Origin: Lojkania enalia
Taxonomy: Eukaryota; Ascomycota; Dothideomycetes; Pleosporales
Length of the DNA: 64,000 bases
Direction: 5' to 3'
Assembly (NCBI GenBank): GCA_010094045.1
Contig: ML986641.1
Coordinates: forward strand, 186,001-250,000
The notes under the pieces were generated by a model that was given only the letters and a program-made list of their open reading frames with translations, had not been told where the DNA came from and searched no databases. This document shows positions 49,225 through 60,359 of this stretch, one piece after another (positions within the stretch are counted from its first letter, which is position 1; each line of letters begins with the position of its first letter). Made by a program: the position numbers and the translations under genes.

Positions 49225-51007
49225 TCAAGGCCTGCCCAACACATCCTCGGCCTTCTGCTCCGCCCTCGCTAACCTCCTTGCTAATGCCCTCTCCCTTATC
49301 ATCAAATCGCCCAAACCCTCCCCAGGCCTCAATCTCGGCACGCCCACACCATCCTCCACCCGCCTCCCCCCCCACGCTCCCAACCCCCAAGCTCCCCTCC
49401 CGGACACACTACTCCCGCCATGGCCCCACATGCTAACGCGCTGCACTTTACGCAGCTTCGTGAGGCCGTACGCAGCGACGATGAGCCCGAAGACGGAGCA
49501 CCAGGCAGAGATGCCGAAGAAGCCAATGTCGGATTCCTCGAGGAAGTTCTTCAGGTTCATGCCGTAGAGGGCGGCGACAAAAGTGCCAGCGGTGATGGAG
49601 AGGGTCAGAATGGAGAATTTGAGGTCGAGGAGCATGAGAGAGTTGCGGTTGGCGTCGAGGATGGCTTTTACGCTATGGGATTGTTAATTAGATTTTCTTT
49701 CATAGTGAGACTTGATATGGGGAAGATAGGAGAGGGAGCATACATTTCCTCGGTGTTGCGAATACTAGATACCAAGTTCTCAGCTGCTTGGACAATTTCA
49801 TCGGCGACCTTGTGGTACGACTCAAGTAGCATTTCGACCTCGGTGTGGTCATGCTCCTCGCGTGTTTTGCCCTCCGCCTTCTCGCTGAGATACATAGCAG
49901 ACAGGTCGTCATCGGCGTCTAGCAGCTCAGACAGCGAGTCTCGGACCAAGCGCGCTTTTTGTTCAAAGGAACCTAATTTCTTGGAGTAGATAAGAAGGTG
50001 CCGCAATTTGTCTCTGTCGATGTCTTCTTCGAGCTCCATTAATACTTTTACCACTGGCTCGCTAACACCCTCGAACTCCTTTTCTAGGCCCAGTGTCACA
50101 CTGATTAGGACGGCTTCGAGGGCGCGGAATTCGTAGGGTAGGGTGTCGTTGGCGACGGATTGTTTTTGGCGGAGCTTGAGGTCCAGATCGTACATGAAGA
50201 CGGATTGGGATTTGGAGTCGGTCGTTCCGTATGCGTCGAAGACCAGGACGCGGTTGTGTTTGATTAGGACCCGGAGGTGTAATAGATTGATCAAGATGGC
50301 GGAGGGCCGAACGAGGATATGTGGGAGGAGGGAAGAATCGATCTTGCGAAGATCGCGGGGAAGAAGACCATACTAAACACACATATCAGCACCGAATTGT
50401 GTTACGCCAGAGTATTGGGACAACCCACTTTTGCGATTAATTCGCTTTTCTTGAATTCTCCGCTAACCATAGTGACATTTCCGTTCTCGTCTAGCTCCGT
50501 GCATCGCATCTTAAGCTCGTTCGCGGGTCTTGCGATTCGTCCTAGACCATTGAACCCGATTCCACCGTCCATAGTCATCGCTAAAGGCGACGTGGGCACT
50601 GAAGGCGACGGGTTGACTCTTTGCCGCTTCTTTCGGCCCAGTAAATTCCACGCATCCTGACGACTAGTTTTTGAAAAGGTACGGCGACATTGTAGAGAAA
50701 TCGTACAGGAAGGTGAGCTGTACGATGTGGATGTTCCAAGCTTCGAATTCAAACCCGTTATCCGCGCCAGCAAAAAGCTCCTGTTTTCTTTCCATACTAT
50801 TTGCTTCACGACAGCTCCGCCCGGTGCCATCACTCCCCCGCTCGTCTTCTCTTCTTTGACACACGTCGAAGCAAACCTCGACCTCTGACACCGCAAGGCG
50901 GCGCCTCGCGAAGCGGGTTCCTCAAACGCATTCTTGACTTGCGCTCTTAAGAAGCGCAACACGGAGGGCGACGGTATCGCAAAATTATGAAGCGGAATCG
51001 GCTTCAT
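49225..51007 (-). CDS. MRS2: Mrs2/Lpe10-type mitochondrial magnesium channel
   Basis: CorA-family Mg2+ channel of the inner mitochondrial membrane. Exons 51007-50429, 50372-49744 and 49672-49225 give 551 aa. The N-terminus (residues 1-130) is basic and Ser-rich, fitting a targeting sequence. The matrix domain has LRCTELDENGNVTMVSGEFK-like MRCTELDENGNV, YGLLPRDLRKIDSSLLPHIL and LPYEFRALEAVLISVTLGLE, plus a long helix ending in VEMLLESYHKVADEIVQAAE. TM1 ends in the signature YGMN (SITAGTFVAALYGMNLKNFL) and TM2 is FFGISAWCSVFGLIVAAYGL. The C-terminal tail is Gly/Arg-rich. Introns are GT-AG. A 232-bp gap separates it from the divergent Prp3_C-like gene. Confidence 0.95.
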
Positions 51008-51239
51008 AACTCTCCATTCGCAAGCTCCGGGCAGCAGAACCGATCCATGTGGTCGTTTTTAAGTGTTCGGCGGGTCGTAGCTCCGGCTGCAAGGCCCCGT
51101 CATTGACGCTGAAAACTCTAATCCCTGCGCTAGTAATAGGTCACGTGTTTTGGTGTCCGCTTCCCGATCATTGCGTCTCGAGATAACATCTGCGGGACAA
51201 TATTTGCAACGTTCTAGGAGAGTGGAACGAGGAGTGGGA

Positions 51240-51644
51240 ATGGCAGTTTGGAATGCGCTGATTCGGACCCATCATATTACATCACGGAAGAAGGTTGCAA
51301 AGCTGCGGCAAGCGGCTTCAAACTGCAATGTCTACGCGCTCCTCCGCAGCGGCGGATGTCCTGGTATCATGTACTGCGAGGGCCATGAATCCGGAGTAAG
51401 GGAATGGATCTCCACTGTACAGAGATTGCGGTACAAAGATTTCCAGCTCGTCAAGAAAGCCGCTGAAATACATCCCGACGGGGGTCCCGCGAAAACGCCC
51501 CCATCATCTCACTCCAAACGCAACGATGCAGAATACGGCAAGTTGGATGAGGTCGTCAGCGTCAAAGATTTCGCCGCACGAATGCAAGAATCGGGCATTT
51601 GGGACTGGTGGAGAAAGGGCATGGGCTACATCCACGAATCTTGA
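51240..51644 (+). CDS. small Prp3_C/DUF1115-like protein
   Basis: 134 aa from the first ATG in frame. NALIRTHHITSRKKVAKLRQ, GCPGIMYCEG and WISTVQRLRYKDFQLVKK follow the Prp3_C/DUF1115 pattern (an H-H-I segment, GxPGxxxxEG, then a basic RxLxWKxxxV strand). The tail (YGKLDEVVSVKDFAARMQES, GIWDWWRKGMGY) also fits short fungal members. No RWD domain is present, unlike the longer RWDD2-type relatives. The role is unknown. Family placement is by recalled pattern. Confidence 0.75.
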   Translation: MAVWNALIRTHHITSRKKVAKLRQAASNCNVYALLRSGGCPGIMYCEGHESGVREWISTVQRLRYKDFQLVKKAAEIHPDGGPAKTPPSSHSKRNDAEYGKLDEVVSVKDFAARMQESGIWDWWRKGMGYIHES

Positions 51645-52595
51645 TTTCAATCTCCTCCAACCTCAACCGTCGGTGCCCGTCAGCCATCATGCAAAGCTGC
51701 AATTTCCGCTCGCACTGCGCCCGCACGAGACCAAGATATCACCATACCAAATCATTCCACCCTCATTTTCTCTTAAACGAAGCAACGCTACCGGTTCCGA
51801 GCTCGCCGTACGAGATTATCACGTTTGGGGCGAAGTTGTTAGACGCTGGTGGCTATGCTAGGTGCTGACTGAACCTCCTCGGAAACGGCCGGTCCACACA
51901 GCCTCCCAAGTCTCTCGCAATGCCGTATGCTTGGCTAAAAGCCAGTTAGCTCCCGAATATGATTTGGTCAAGAAACGATTTTGAGCATAGTATTGGGATG
52001 AAACAATGTATTGATGTAGTGTCTCGTCGTGCGGGCCGCTCCAAATAGCTCTAAGTTGCCATAATTTAGATAAATACGGATGTTGGTACGTGAGGACAAC
52101 GCTGGTGAAGGATTGAAGAAATGTTAGCTCATATTATCCTCAAGGCGGGGAACAAGTGGGATGCGATTTTGCTCCACCTAGCAATAAAGGCCACCAACTA
52201 CCCAAAAAAAAAATTTTTTTTTATTCCACGTAAGCTTAATGAGATGAGTAGTTGAGTGCGTAATAGTTTCATTTCGTCTGGTACTCATGTCTGTCCAATA
52301 GTCCCCGTTACCCAAAGCTCCTATCTACGCTGTACTACAACTCCATCCTTTCCAGTCCAGTATTCAATGCGCTAAGAAAATCATTTGATCGACTGGGTAT
52401 CTTAAGTAAAATCGCTTTAAAAATGTTCAATGATAGAAGTGAAGGGAGCAGAAAACGCCAACGCTATAATGCTAGATCCATAACCGAATGTGCTTATAAT
52501 GATATACTGCGAAAAGTGAAAGAAAAGAAAGGAATAGTATAATCCACGAGCGAGTGTGTGAAACGAAATATCGAAAGTATTTACAGCAAAAAAGC
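51645..52595. other. intergenic between convergent genes
   Basis: No gene is seen. Contains a near-perfect A10/T9 palindrome at 52204-52222. Confidence 0.65.
52204..52222. repeat. A10-T9 palindromic tract
   Basis: Ten A directly followed by nine T in a 3' flank. Self-complementary in RNA and rigid as DNA. A similar A-rich/T10 block lies at about 62687-62718. Confidence 0.85.
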
Positions 52596-55500
52596 TCAGT
52601 CTGATCTAAGCAACAACTCGACGGCGCGATCAACCCTCAAACCGTCGCCGAGGTCGGTCATACGCAGAGCCTGTCGGGCCTGATCAGCAGTAAATCCCAT
52701 CTCGACGATGCGGAAAACAGCTCGGTCAGCCGAGTTTTCAGCAGCGTCACCTTGGAACATTTCACGCTGCAGAGGGTGTTGCTGGAACGCAGGGCGATCT
52801 TCGAAAGACCGTGTGCTTCCCCCAGCTACGCTAGAAGAATTGCTGGGGGTTGCTTTATGGCTTGCTTGTATTGCTTGAAGGTGATGGGCGAATGCTGGGT
52901 GCTGTTCTAGGGATGGCACTTCGGGAATTGTTTCTGAAGGTCGGAAAGCGGGATGTTCCTCAATCGAGGGCATGCTTGGAGCAGTGCTGCGGGTTTCCCA
53001 GTCTGCTACGCTAGGGACTGTAGAGGGAGGTGGAGTTGGAAGGAGGGGCTCAGCGACGATTCTTCTGGGCGGTGATTGGGGGCGAACTGGCGGATGAGGT
53101 ACAGGTGCCTGCAGCTCAGACGTTGAAGGAGACAGCTGCTGAGATAATGCCGAAGCCGGGGCCGCAGATCGAAGCTGGGGAATGTGGGAGACAATATTTG
53201 ATCCCGGGGACGGACGAGGTCTTGTTAAGTTGTTGAGGACACCTTCCCATTCACTAATAGGACGTTCCTGGCTCATGCGAACTTCTTGGAGTCTCTCTCC
53301 ACTATTCTTACGGTGGCGCAACTCAGAAATGTGACGCTGAATGCGCGCCTTGGACATCTGGCGTTGTACTTCTTTGGTCGAGCTAGATGCATAAGTCATG
53401 GCGATCTTGTCCTCATATACACGTGATGCGGCTTCTTTCAGGAAGTTCCTACGAGTACCACCCATGATTGGAGGTTTCCACTTCATCCATCCATTCTGGG
53501 AAGCCAGTCGAAATGCGGAGCAGTCGGACTGCTGGCAAGGAGTGGCTAGATCGAGGGTGGGTGAGAGACCAAGTGTCAAGAGGTAGTAGTACCATTCGTC
53601 TATACAATCATCAGTATACACAATCTCATTTCGCCGTGGCTGCGATATCTCACCGAGCATGATCTCTTCACCATCAATATCACCCCCACGCACATCGGTA
53701 TTGTCATATACTCCATACTCCCTAGCCTGAATAGTGCGGCCTTCGAATGGCTGCAAGAGGACACCCAGGCAGTTCCACAACTCCATCATATCAAAGAGCT
53801 GTTCGGCAGTCAAACCGCCCTCATTACCTTTAGCGAAGCATTCTGGGGCGCTCGCCAACGTGTCATTCATATCGATTGAGGCAGTAGTAAGGATACTATC
53901 AGTGCAAATCTTCTGGTGGACCAGTTCGCCGCCTTTCAGCCAATCCATTTGAGCAACAATATCTTCCTCGCGTCCTTTTCCAGATCCAAAAATCATGCAA
54001 AAGGTCCAAATACGCCAGAGTGCATCATCAACTCGAGCCGACTCGGCTGGCGCACTGCTGACGAGCGCGCTAGCGAGCTCTGGCCGCATGAAGGATTGAC
54101 ACCTCTCGTTGATCAAGGACTTAATGGCTGCAATGATGTACATATCGCGCGTGTAATACTGAAGGTATGTATCAGGTGTGTATTCCTGTCTGGGACGATC
54201 AAGATTGTCCTCTTCTTGCTGGTTGTGTCCAGGGTAGCAGATCTCCCGATGCTCCCAAGCGGGCGGAGACATTTTTCGCATGGTAGATTTCATTAATTCC
54301 AACTCATGGCGCTTGAAAACCCGGTAGAACCCTTTGTTGATGACCGCAGCAGCGAATAAATCATCGAGGCTCTCCAGACTTTGAAGGATATTAAGGACAA
54401 CGTTCTCAGCCACATTGGGGGTAATGGCTCGCCCTGTCGACTTAGCTGGTACCGGAATCGGTGAAAGTACGAATTCGTCAGTCAGGCGCTTGGGAGCCTC
54501 GGGAATGCTAATGGTGAGTCCCGTTGTCTTTCCTATAGACCGCGTTCTTTTGATCTGGGACGCAATGTGATCGACTGGGACACGCGATAGACGGAAATTT
54601 CCTCCAACGAACTGAGAGTGTCGCTTGCTCGATTTACGTGGTACTGGAGGCGGAACAGTGAGTTCATTGGACGTGTGCCTATTTCGCGATACTACTTCGT
54701 CCCACTTAAAAGGATTTTCCTCGGTGAATGAAGTGAGCTCTTGCTCAAGGTCGTTTTCAGCTTCGCTAAGAGTCGGGCTAGCAGCGCGCGGTTTGGCTTC
54801 AGAGCGAATTATAGCCTGGTTGATGACGCCCATGTTATGATTCGCCGAAATGCTCCTGTGGTTGCCACTAGTTCTTGATGATTTGCGAGTAGAAGGCCGC
54901 CTTCGGTGTAAATTAATAGAAGGCTGTCGTTGGAGTGTGTGGTTAGAGCCTTTTCTAGCAGGAAGAAGCGCGCAAGTCCGAATAAAAAATTCATCTTCCT
55001 CAATAGGCGGATGAGGTGCGTATCGTCGAGGGGTCCAACCGGTCGGAGGCGTTACATGAAGTCCGGTTTCAGCACCCCCTTTTTCGGACTTCTGTGTCGC
55101 ACCTGCTTGGTCATCAAAGATCCCCACGATCACTGGCGACTTGATAGAGAATGTCGCGCTTGCTGACCGATCGTGAAAATTCACGGGCTTAGGAGATACT
55201 GCTCCCTCAACACTTGTTTGAGAGGAGCGTTTGCTATACACCGAAGACCCGTCATCCCCATGGGAGTCTTCCGATGATGAGTTCGAAGCCGAATTATTAT
55301 TGCTCTGAAATGTGGGTCCTGGGGCTGGGTTGGAGATTTGCGACGTGATCGATGGGTGGATGTGGACTTGCTGTCGCTGTTGCTGTGCGCTCAGGGGAGA
55401 GACCATTGAGTCGCGTACGAGGACCTTCTTCGATGCTGATGATACTGACGGTGGCGACACATCGTGGCCATAGACAATCTCAGCCGAGGCTGATCTAATG

Positions 55501-56231
55501 TGACTATTATTGCCCGTGGTGGGACTGAAGAAGGGAATCGACGGGAGCGGTCGGTCAAGTTTGTGACTGGGAATGACAACCTGTATCCTAGGCCTTCGGC
55601 TCTTTGTTGATGTGGGTGACTGAGGCTCGGGAGTAGTCGTGTCGTTGCTCTCCCATTGTATCCTCCCGTGTCTGTAGCGGCCGATGATGCCTCTGAGATC
55701 AGTGCTGCTCGAGAAGAACTTCATCTCGGTCCCGGCCTTGATAGACGGGAGCGCGGTCGCACTGCTGCTCCGCGTTCGAGTGCGAGCAAGCCCATTTTGT
55801 GGAGTCAACCGGGAGGATGGCTGGCTCTCTGATGTTGGCGATATGCCGATGTTGGTCAGTATTTCCTGATTGGGTAACGTCGCCATGTCTCGCTCTAATG
55901 GGGTGAGGGGAGCCGTTCCGCAGGCAGTCGACGCTGGAACGGCGCGCAGAATAGTACCCGACTTCTTGGAGGCCTTGCTCTTCTGTGAGGATTTCCCTCT
56001 CTTGACTGACTTGGTGGGTGAGGACGACGCGTTCAGCATCGTATTCTGTCCGGTTTCCAAAGGCCGACGAGGCCTGGACGTGGGGTCAGCCTTTTTATGG
56101 GAGAATACCTGGAGACTCTGCCGGTGGAAGACGGACCGGGAGCGGGCTACGAATGAGGTTGGCCTGATAGAGGAGCGTGGTTTTGTGGAGGGAGGTTCGA
56201 GGAGGCCAGAGTCTGTGGTGACGGACAGCAT
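52596..56231 (-). CDS. 1211-aa protein with C-terminal UBA-like domain
   Basis: Single uninterrupted exon. The first 560 residues are disordered (Ser/Pro/Arg-rich, with KRGKSSQKSKASKKSG). An ordered core follows from about residue 620: NVVLNILQSLESLDDLFAAA, VINKGFYRVFKRHELELMKS (an F-box-like short helical leader), and a conserved-looking SARVDDALWRIWTFCMIFGS, GKGREEDIVAQMDWLKGGEL. Next comes a Pro-rich linker, and the last 45 residues (FRIVEMGFTADQARQALRMT, VDRAVELLLRSD) are a UBA-type ubiquitin-binding fold with the MGF signature. Resembles a conserved uncharacterised family of filamentous ascomycetes. A role linked to ubiquitin is inferred only. Confidence 0.85.
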   Translation of the reverse strand: MLSVTTDSGLLEPPSTKPRSSIRPTSFVARSRSVFHRQSLQVFSHKKADPTSRPRRPLETGQNTMLNASSSPTKSVKRGKSSQKSKASKKSGTILRAVPASTACGTAPLTPLERDMATLPNQEILTNIGISPTSESQPSSRLTPQNGLARTRTRSSSATALPSIKAGTEMKFFSSSTDLRGIIGRYRHGRIQWESNDTTTPEPQSPTSTKSRRPRIQVVIPSHKLDRPLPSIPFFSPTTGNNSHIRSASAEIVYGHDVSPPSVSSASKKVLVRDSMVSPLSAQQQRQQVHIHPSITSQISNPAPGPTFQSNNNSASNSSSEDSHGDDGSSVYSKRSSQTSVEGAVSPKPVNFHDRSASATFSIKSPVIVGIFDDQAGATQKSEKGGAETGLHVTPPTGWTPRRYAPHPPIEEDEFFIRTCALLPARKGSNHTLQRQPSINLHRRRPSTRKSSRTSGNHRSISANHNMGVINQAIIRSEAKPRAASPTLSEAENDLEQELTSFTEENPFKWDEVVSRNRHTSNELTVPPPVPRKSSKRHSQFVGGNFRLSRVPVDHIASQIKRTRSIGKTTGLTISIPEAPKRLTDEFVLSPIPVPAKSTGRAITPNVAENVVLNILQSLESLDDLFAAAVINKGFYRVFKRHELELMKSTMRKMSPPAWEHREICYPGHNQQEEDNLDRPRQEYTPDTYLQYYTRDMYIIAAIKSLINERCQSFMRPELASALVSSAPAESARVDDALWRIWTFCMIFGSGKGREEDIVAQMDWLKGGELVHQKICTDSILTTASIDMNDTLASAPECFAKGNEGGLTAEQLFDMMELWNCLGVLLQPFEGRTIQAREYGVYDNTDVRGGDIDGEEIMLGEISQPRRNEIVYTDDCIDEWYYYLLTLGLSPTLDLATPCQQSDCSAFRLASQNGWMKWKPPIMGGTRRNFLKEAASRVYEDKIAMTYASSSTKEVQRQMSKARIQRHISELRHRKNSGERLQEVRMSQERPISEWEGVLNNLTRPRPSPGSNIVSHIPQLRSAAPASALSQQLSPSTSELQAPVPHPPVRPQSPPRRIVAEPLLPTPPPSTVPSVADWETRSTAPSMPSIEEHPAFRPSETIPEVPSLEQHPAFAHHLQAIQASHKATPSNSSSVAGGSTRSFEDRPAFQQHPLQREMFQGDAAENSADRAVFRIVEMGFTADQARQALRMTDLGDGLRVDRAVELLLRSD

Positions 56232-59200
56232 GGTGGCAGGGTAGAGATGTATACAAATGCACGTTTCAAAATAGCAGCGCTCTAAGCAGCTAAAGCTAAG
56301 GGAGACAGGGATGGGAGCGAGCGGCGCCAGGTGCCGGATGGCTCACGGGATGGCTGATATCAGACACAAGACGCAGTCGGCATGGGACAACAGTGCGGCA
56401 TGAAAGCGGGCGGGGCGAAATAGCAGCGGGCAGAAGAGGCAAGAAAGGAAATGAAGCAGCACCTATATCATAAATGTCGAGCGCATCCTGCTCGGGCTCG
56501 TCCGGGCACCTACCTATGTACTGTACTGAGCCCCAATCCATGGGTATGGCAGGCTCGCAGCTCGCAACAGCGCCGCCGCCGCCGGATGGGGTCAGTCGAG
56601 CGTGCGAGGGTGCCTAGGTGCGAGGAGAGGGCTCAGAGCTCCGGCGGGCGGGGTCCGAGAGGATCTACGCCGGGGCTGAGGCCGAGCAGAGGGCAGTAAA
56701 TTTAGATGCATGGCGCACGGGCACGGGCACGGGCGAGGTTGGGGCGAGAGCAAGAGGTCGTCAGATGAGAACTCCAACACTCTGTCTCCCCATCCTGCAG
56801 TCAGCACAGTTTCCCCAACCAGCGCGCCAGATCGCTTGTTTCGCTTTCGAAATGCCCGTGTCCGAGTCTAGAGGCTGTCTCGCGCATCGTGGCCTCCAGA
56901 TGGGTGTTGTCGCAGAGGCGAGCTGGACACAACCACTCACTCTCCAGCAGGCACCCCAGGACCGGAGCGAGCTACGACTTCGACATGGGACGCTGCGAGA
57001 CCGCATCCGCCTTGCTCTGGCTATACGACCTTTGCGAAGACATGGTGAAGAGGTCCAGAGTGTCGTGATTGGATCATGCCGCCCCGAGTCGCAGCCAGCA
57101 ATACTTGGGGGCTCGTGTCCAGCTCGCTTCCGTGCTCAAGACAGGTACCCAACAAGCAGCGTCGAGGTGCTACCCCAGCTCTATGCTACGCACGAGGTGA
57201 CTGGGATCGTGCAGTTGTGCAGCTTCGCTCGTCTCCTGTAACACGCTTCAACCACTATCTAGTGACCAAGTTGTCCATATTAGGTGCTTCCAGAACGATT
57301 ATTGATCGGGCACAACACCGTGGCTACGCATCGCTCGTATACATCCTCGCTACGTATTATCCTTGACAAGCAACTGGGACCAGCCTAGACAATTGCTTGT
57401 CTAGCTCTAATTCAGGTACCCAGCCGCGCACACAGTCTGCTTATAGCGATTCTTCCTCTACAATAGACAGAAGTGGAAAGCATGGGCGGGGCCACAGTCA
57501 GCCATACTGCCAAGCCATGGCGCCTACCTATTTCCGTCCCAATTACAATGGGAGCATATGCTTATCTAAATTGCATAATGCTCCTCTCATCGCGTGCTCT
57601 GCATCATTAGAAGCGAGGACATTTTCTTCTGAGTCAAGCTCATCTCACCATCAACTACCATATAGGGCCCCAAGGCTGGTGTCAGCAAGCATTCAAGATT
57701 CTGTATCAATGTCTCATCGTTCCTTAGTACTGTGTCTTGATCCAAGATGTAAACTTGGACGCACGCTTTCATGACTCGGTTGCCCGCCGCATGAGATGAC
57801 TGAACAAGTGTTCTTTGTCGTTATTTCCGCCCTACGCGCAGCGGGTATAGTCTCGGGCGAGTCTTTTGGCTTATTGCTCAAATCACGTCTCCAACATCAG
57901 ATTTGTACGTCTCCGCCACCTTAAGCCTCTCAGCATTGCTTCAAGGGTACCGGCCGCAGGGCAACCATTCATTTCAAATGCTCATGGCGGAGGATTCAAC
58001 CTTACCAATTCGCAGGATCTAGTTCCACTTTGTAAGGGCCTCAACCCAACCGTGGGGCACAACAAGCCAATTGGCCATCTTTTTCAAGGTCCACGCTCTC
58101 TATTGGTCGCCAGGTACAATAATCTAGAGCAGTGCCTGGCAGTGTCGAATCCTACGAAAGAAGCCGAGCGTCTCGCGTGCCGTGTATGCCGCATTGGAGC
58201 AATAAATGTAAGGCAAAGGTCAAGCCGTTCGCAGCCAGTTCGCCAAGCACAAGACCTTAGGTACTATTGCGACAGCGGCAATGGCGTCTTTGGTGCATGG
58301 CAAGTGAAACAAGGACTCTTAGTCAAGCGTCTCGCCGCACGCCAGTCCTCGACGGCATTCTAGTCTTACGCTGCCACATGGCTTTCTTTTTGAGACAATT
58401 CCTTCTTCAACAAGTGTCCATATTGTGAATCAGCAGATTTCCTGGTTCACGGGAGGAGCACAGTTCCGCCAGCTTCTTGCAACCACAAATCTCCAGGTCT
58501 AGTACTCACTCGTCGAGTAGGCATGTACAACTTCGCTCCCTATAATGCGTTCATCGTATAACATCTTGAAGATGTGAGCCGTTACTCTTATCATGCGTCG
58601 CAGCCAAATTGAGAAGCATATGCATCGGCATCACCGCGTCCAAGTTCTCTAATTGACTGATCACGAGTCTGGAGAACATCCACCCAACAACCAACACAAT
58701 GCAAAACGCAGCCGAGGCGTCGGTCCTCTGTCCTTGATAATTGATCGCTAACATGTTGATAAAACTACCATTGGCGGGCAGTCATTAACGTGAAGCAGTG
58801 CATGCAGCCCCGCCATGGTTCGGAGTCCGATAGCAATTCGTCGCTCATAGGTGAGCTCGCTTCTTTTCCGAATTCGTGCAGTGTGCTTCATCACCACCAC
58901 ATGGTCCAGCTCACTGCAGAGCTAGTTAATTCATCGCAGAAATGTTCCACTCCAAGAAGGCAAAAGTCCCAAATCTTTCACTCCCCGCATCTCTACCCAG
59001 CACACAAACCTGCATCCCCAACCCAATATCGACCGTTCCTACTATCCCATTCGCCCCGCCGCGCCACATCACTTAACGCCGAAGTCCGCATTCGCTTCTT
59101 CCGACTCTTCTACTCAGGACAACCATCATACAACGGCTTACCCACCGCATTCGCCTACCACTTTTCTAGTGCGACGCGGTACATATGTATAGATCCTATA

Positions 59201-59898
59201 AAATAGGTATAGACTACTGGCTTCCCTGCATGTATCAGAAAGGTACATAAAAAGTCCGGTAAGCAATAGGTACCTGCGTCTGCGGAACGGTATGACATGA
59301 CCCTGGTCGCACGTGACTATTAGATATGCACGAGGCGAGAACTGAGACGGGGGCGTGTGTGTGCATAACTTATGAGGTAAAGAAGCTCCACGGCTAGACT
59401 TCCCTATCCCATCTTTTCGATCCGGGACCTTGCGTCTCTGCAATACAAGAAAAATAGAAATTTCCTTTTAAATCAATTCCTTGTCTGCGGACAAACCTCG
59501 CGATGAATAAATATTCCACAGCGTGCGTGAGTCCGGCGGTACGATTTTCAGACTCTCGTATCTTCCGCTGACATCAGGAAAAAGCGCAGCAGGAGTCCAT
59601 TTCCATCTTCCACTTTCATGACCCTTCGACTTCATATACAATACATTATCCCATATGAAATATACACACTACTATCTATCAACACTCCTCATTCCTCTAA
59701 ACCCCACCCAACATTCCCACAAACTACCAACTACCAACTAACCCAACACCAACACCCCCATCACAAAAAAAAACCACACCACAGCAAATCCTCCAACCTC
59801 CAAATCTCCCACACGAACAATAGGGCAAGAAGAGAATAAAAAAAATAAAAAAATAAAATAAAAATAAAAATAAATTAGAAAATTTCGGCATTTGTAAG
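56232..59898. other. long intergenic stretch, no gene supported
   Basis: The left part is the promoter of the 1211-aa gene and is GC-rich, with short repeats (GCC repeats at about 56569-56585; CACGGG repeated at about 56714-56735). Plus ORFs at 56618-57241, 57397-57774 and 57866-58363 are long only because of base composition and have no motif or introns. The right end (59825-59875) is an AAAAT-type low-complexity run. Confidence 0.5.
59827..59875. repeat. A-rich low-complexity tract
   Basis: Runs of A separated by single T (aaaaaat/aaaat units) just 3' of the tRNA gene on the other strand. On the minus strand this is a T-rich block that can act as the RNA polymerase III terminator. Confidence 0.8.
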
Positions 59899-59986
59899 AG
59901 GGCCGAACCGGAGTCGAACCGGTGACTTCGGGAAGGCAGATGAAGAAAAACTGCAGTCCTACACTCTACCACTGAGTTACCGGCCC
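59899..59986 (-). tRNA. tRNA-Cys (GCA) with 16-nt intron
   Basis: Read on the minus strand: acceptor GGGCCGG pairs with TCGGCCC (one G-T). The D arm is ACTC-AGTGGTA-GAGT. The anticodon loop has CT-GCA-G with the anticodon at 59954-59952. The T arm is ACCGG-TTCGACT-CCGGT. The 72-nt body plus a 16-nt intron after position 37 (59950-59935) gives 88 nt. The intron's CTGC can pair with GCAG of the anticodon loop, the pairing typical of nuclear tRNA introns. The anticodon stem TAGGA/TCCCG has one A-C mismatch. T-rich sequence follows on the minus strand. Confidence 0.9.
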
Positions 59987-60359
59987 GACAAATCGACCAA
60001 TGACGTAAGATTTCTTTTGTATAGAATATATATGTATCGTAATAGAAAAACAATGAATGCGGCGAACGGAGTGCAGAGCGATGAGTCATACCCTAAGGAG
60101 TTTACATTCCACAGCCGGATGTGAGGATTGGAATGTAGGGAACGGAGAATAGCTACAAAGCCCTGTATATATCATCACTTGGCCCTCACTTGCGTGATGA
60201 TAAAATAAAGTTTCACAAGTTGAGTAATTCTGTGCATCAATCTAGACCACTACTAAGAAACTAGTACAGTATCCGCCTTGGGTATCTAACTATGCTTTGC
60301 CAATCCCGAACGCCTCGCTCAATTCTCCATCATAGTAAGTAGTTTTAAACCTCATCTGC
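59987..60359. other. intergenic between tRNA and the kinase-like gene
   Basis: Upstream flank of the tRNA and 3' flank of the PIP-kinase-like gene. No gene is seen. Confidence 0.65.

Noticed and set aside
56618..57241. 207-aa plus-strand ORF upstream of the UBA-protein gene
   Set aside because: GC-rich, Arg/Gly/Pro composition of random frames, no motif, overlaps a promoter and short repeats.
57866..58363. 165-aa plus-strand ORF
   Set aside because: No recognisable family, no codon pattern or introns to support it, isolated in a long intergenic stretch.
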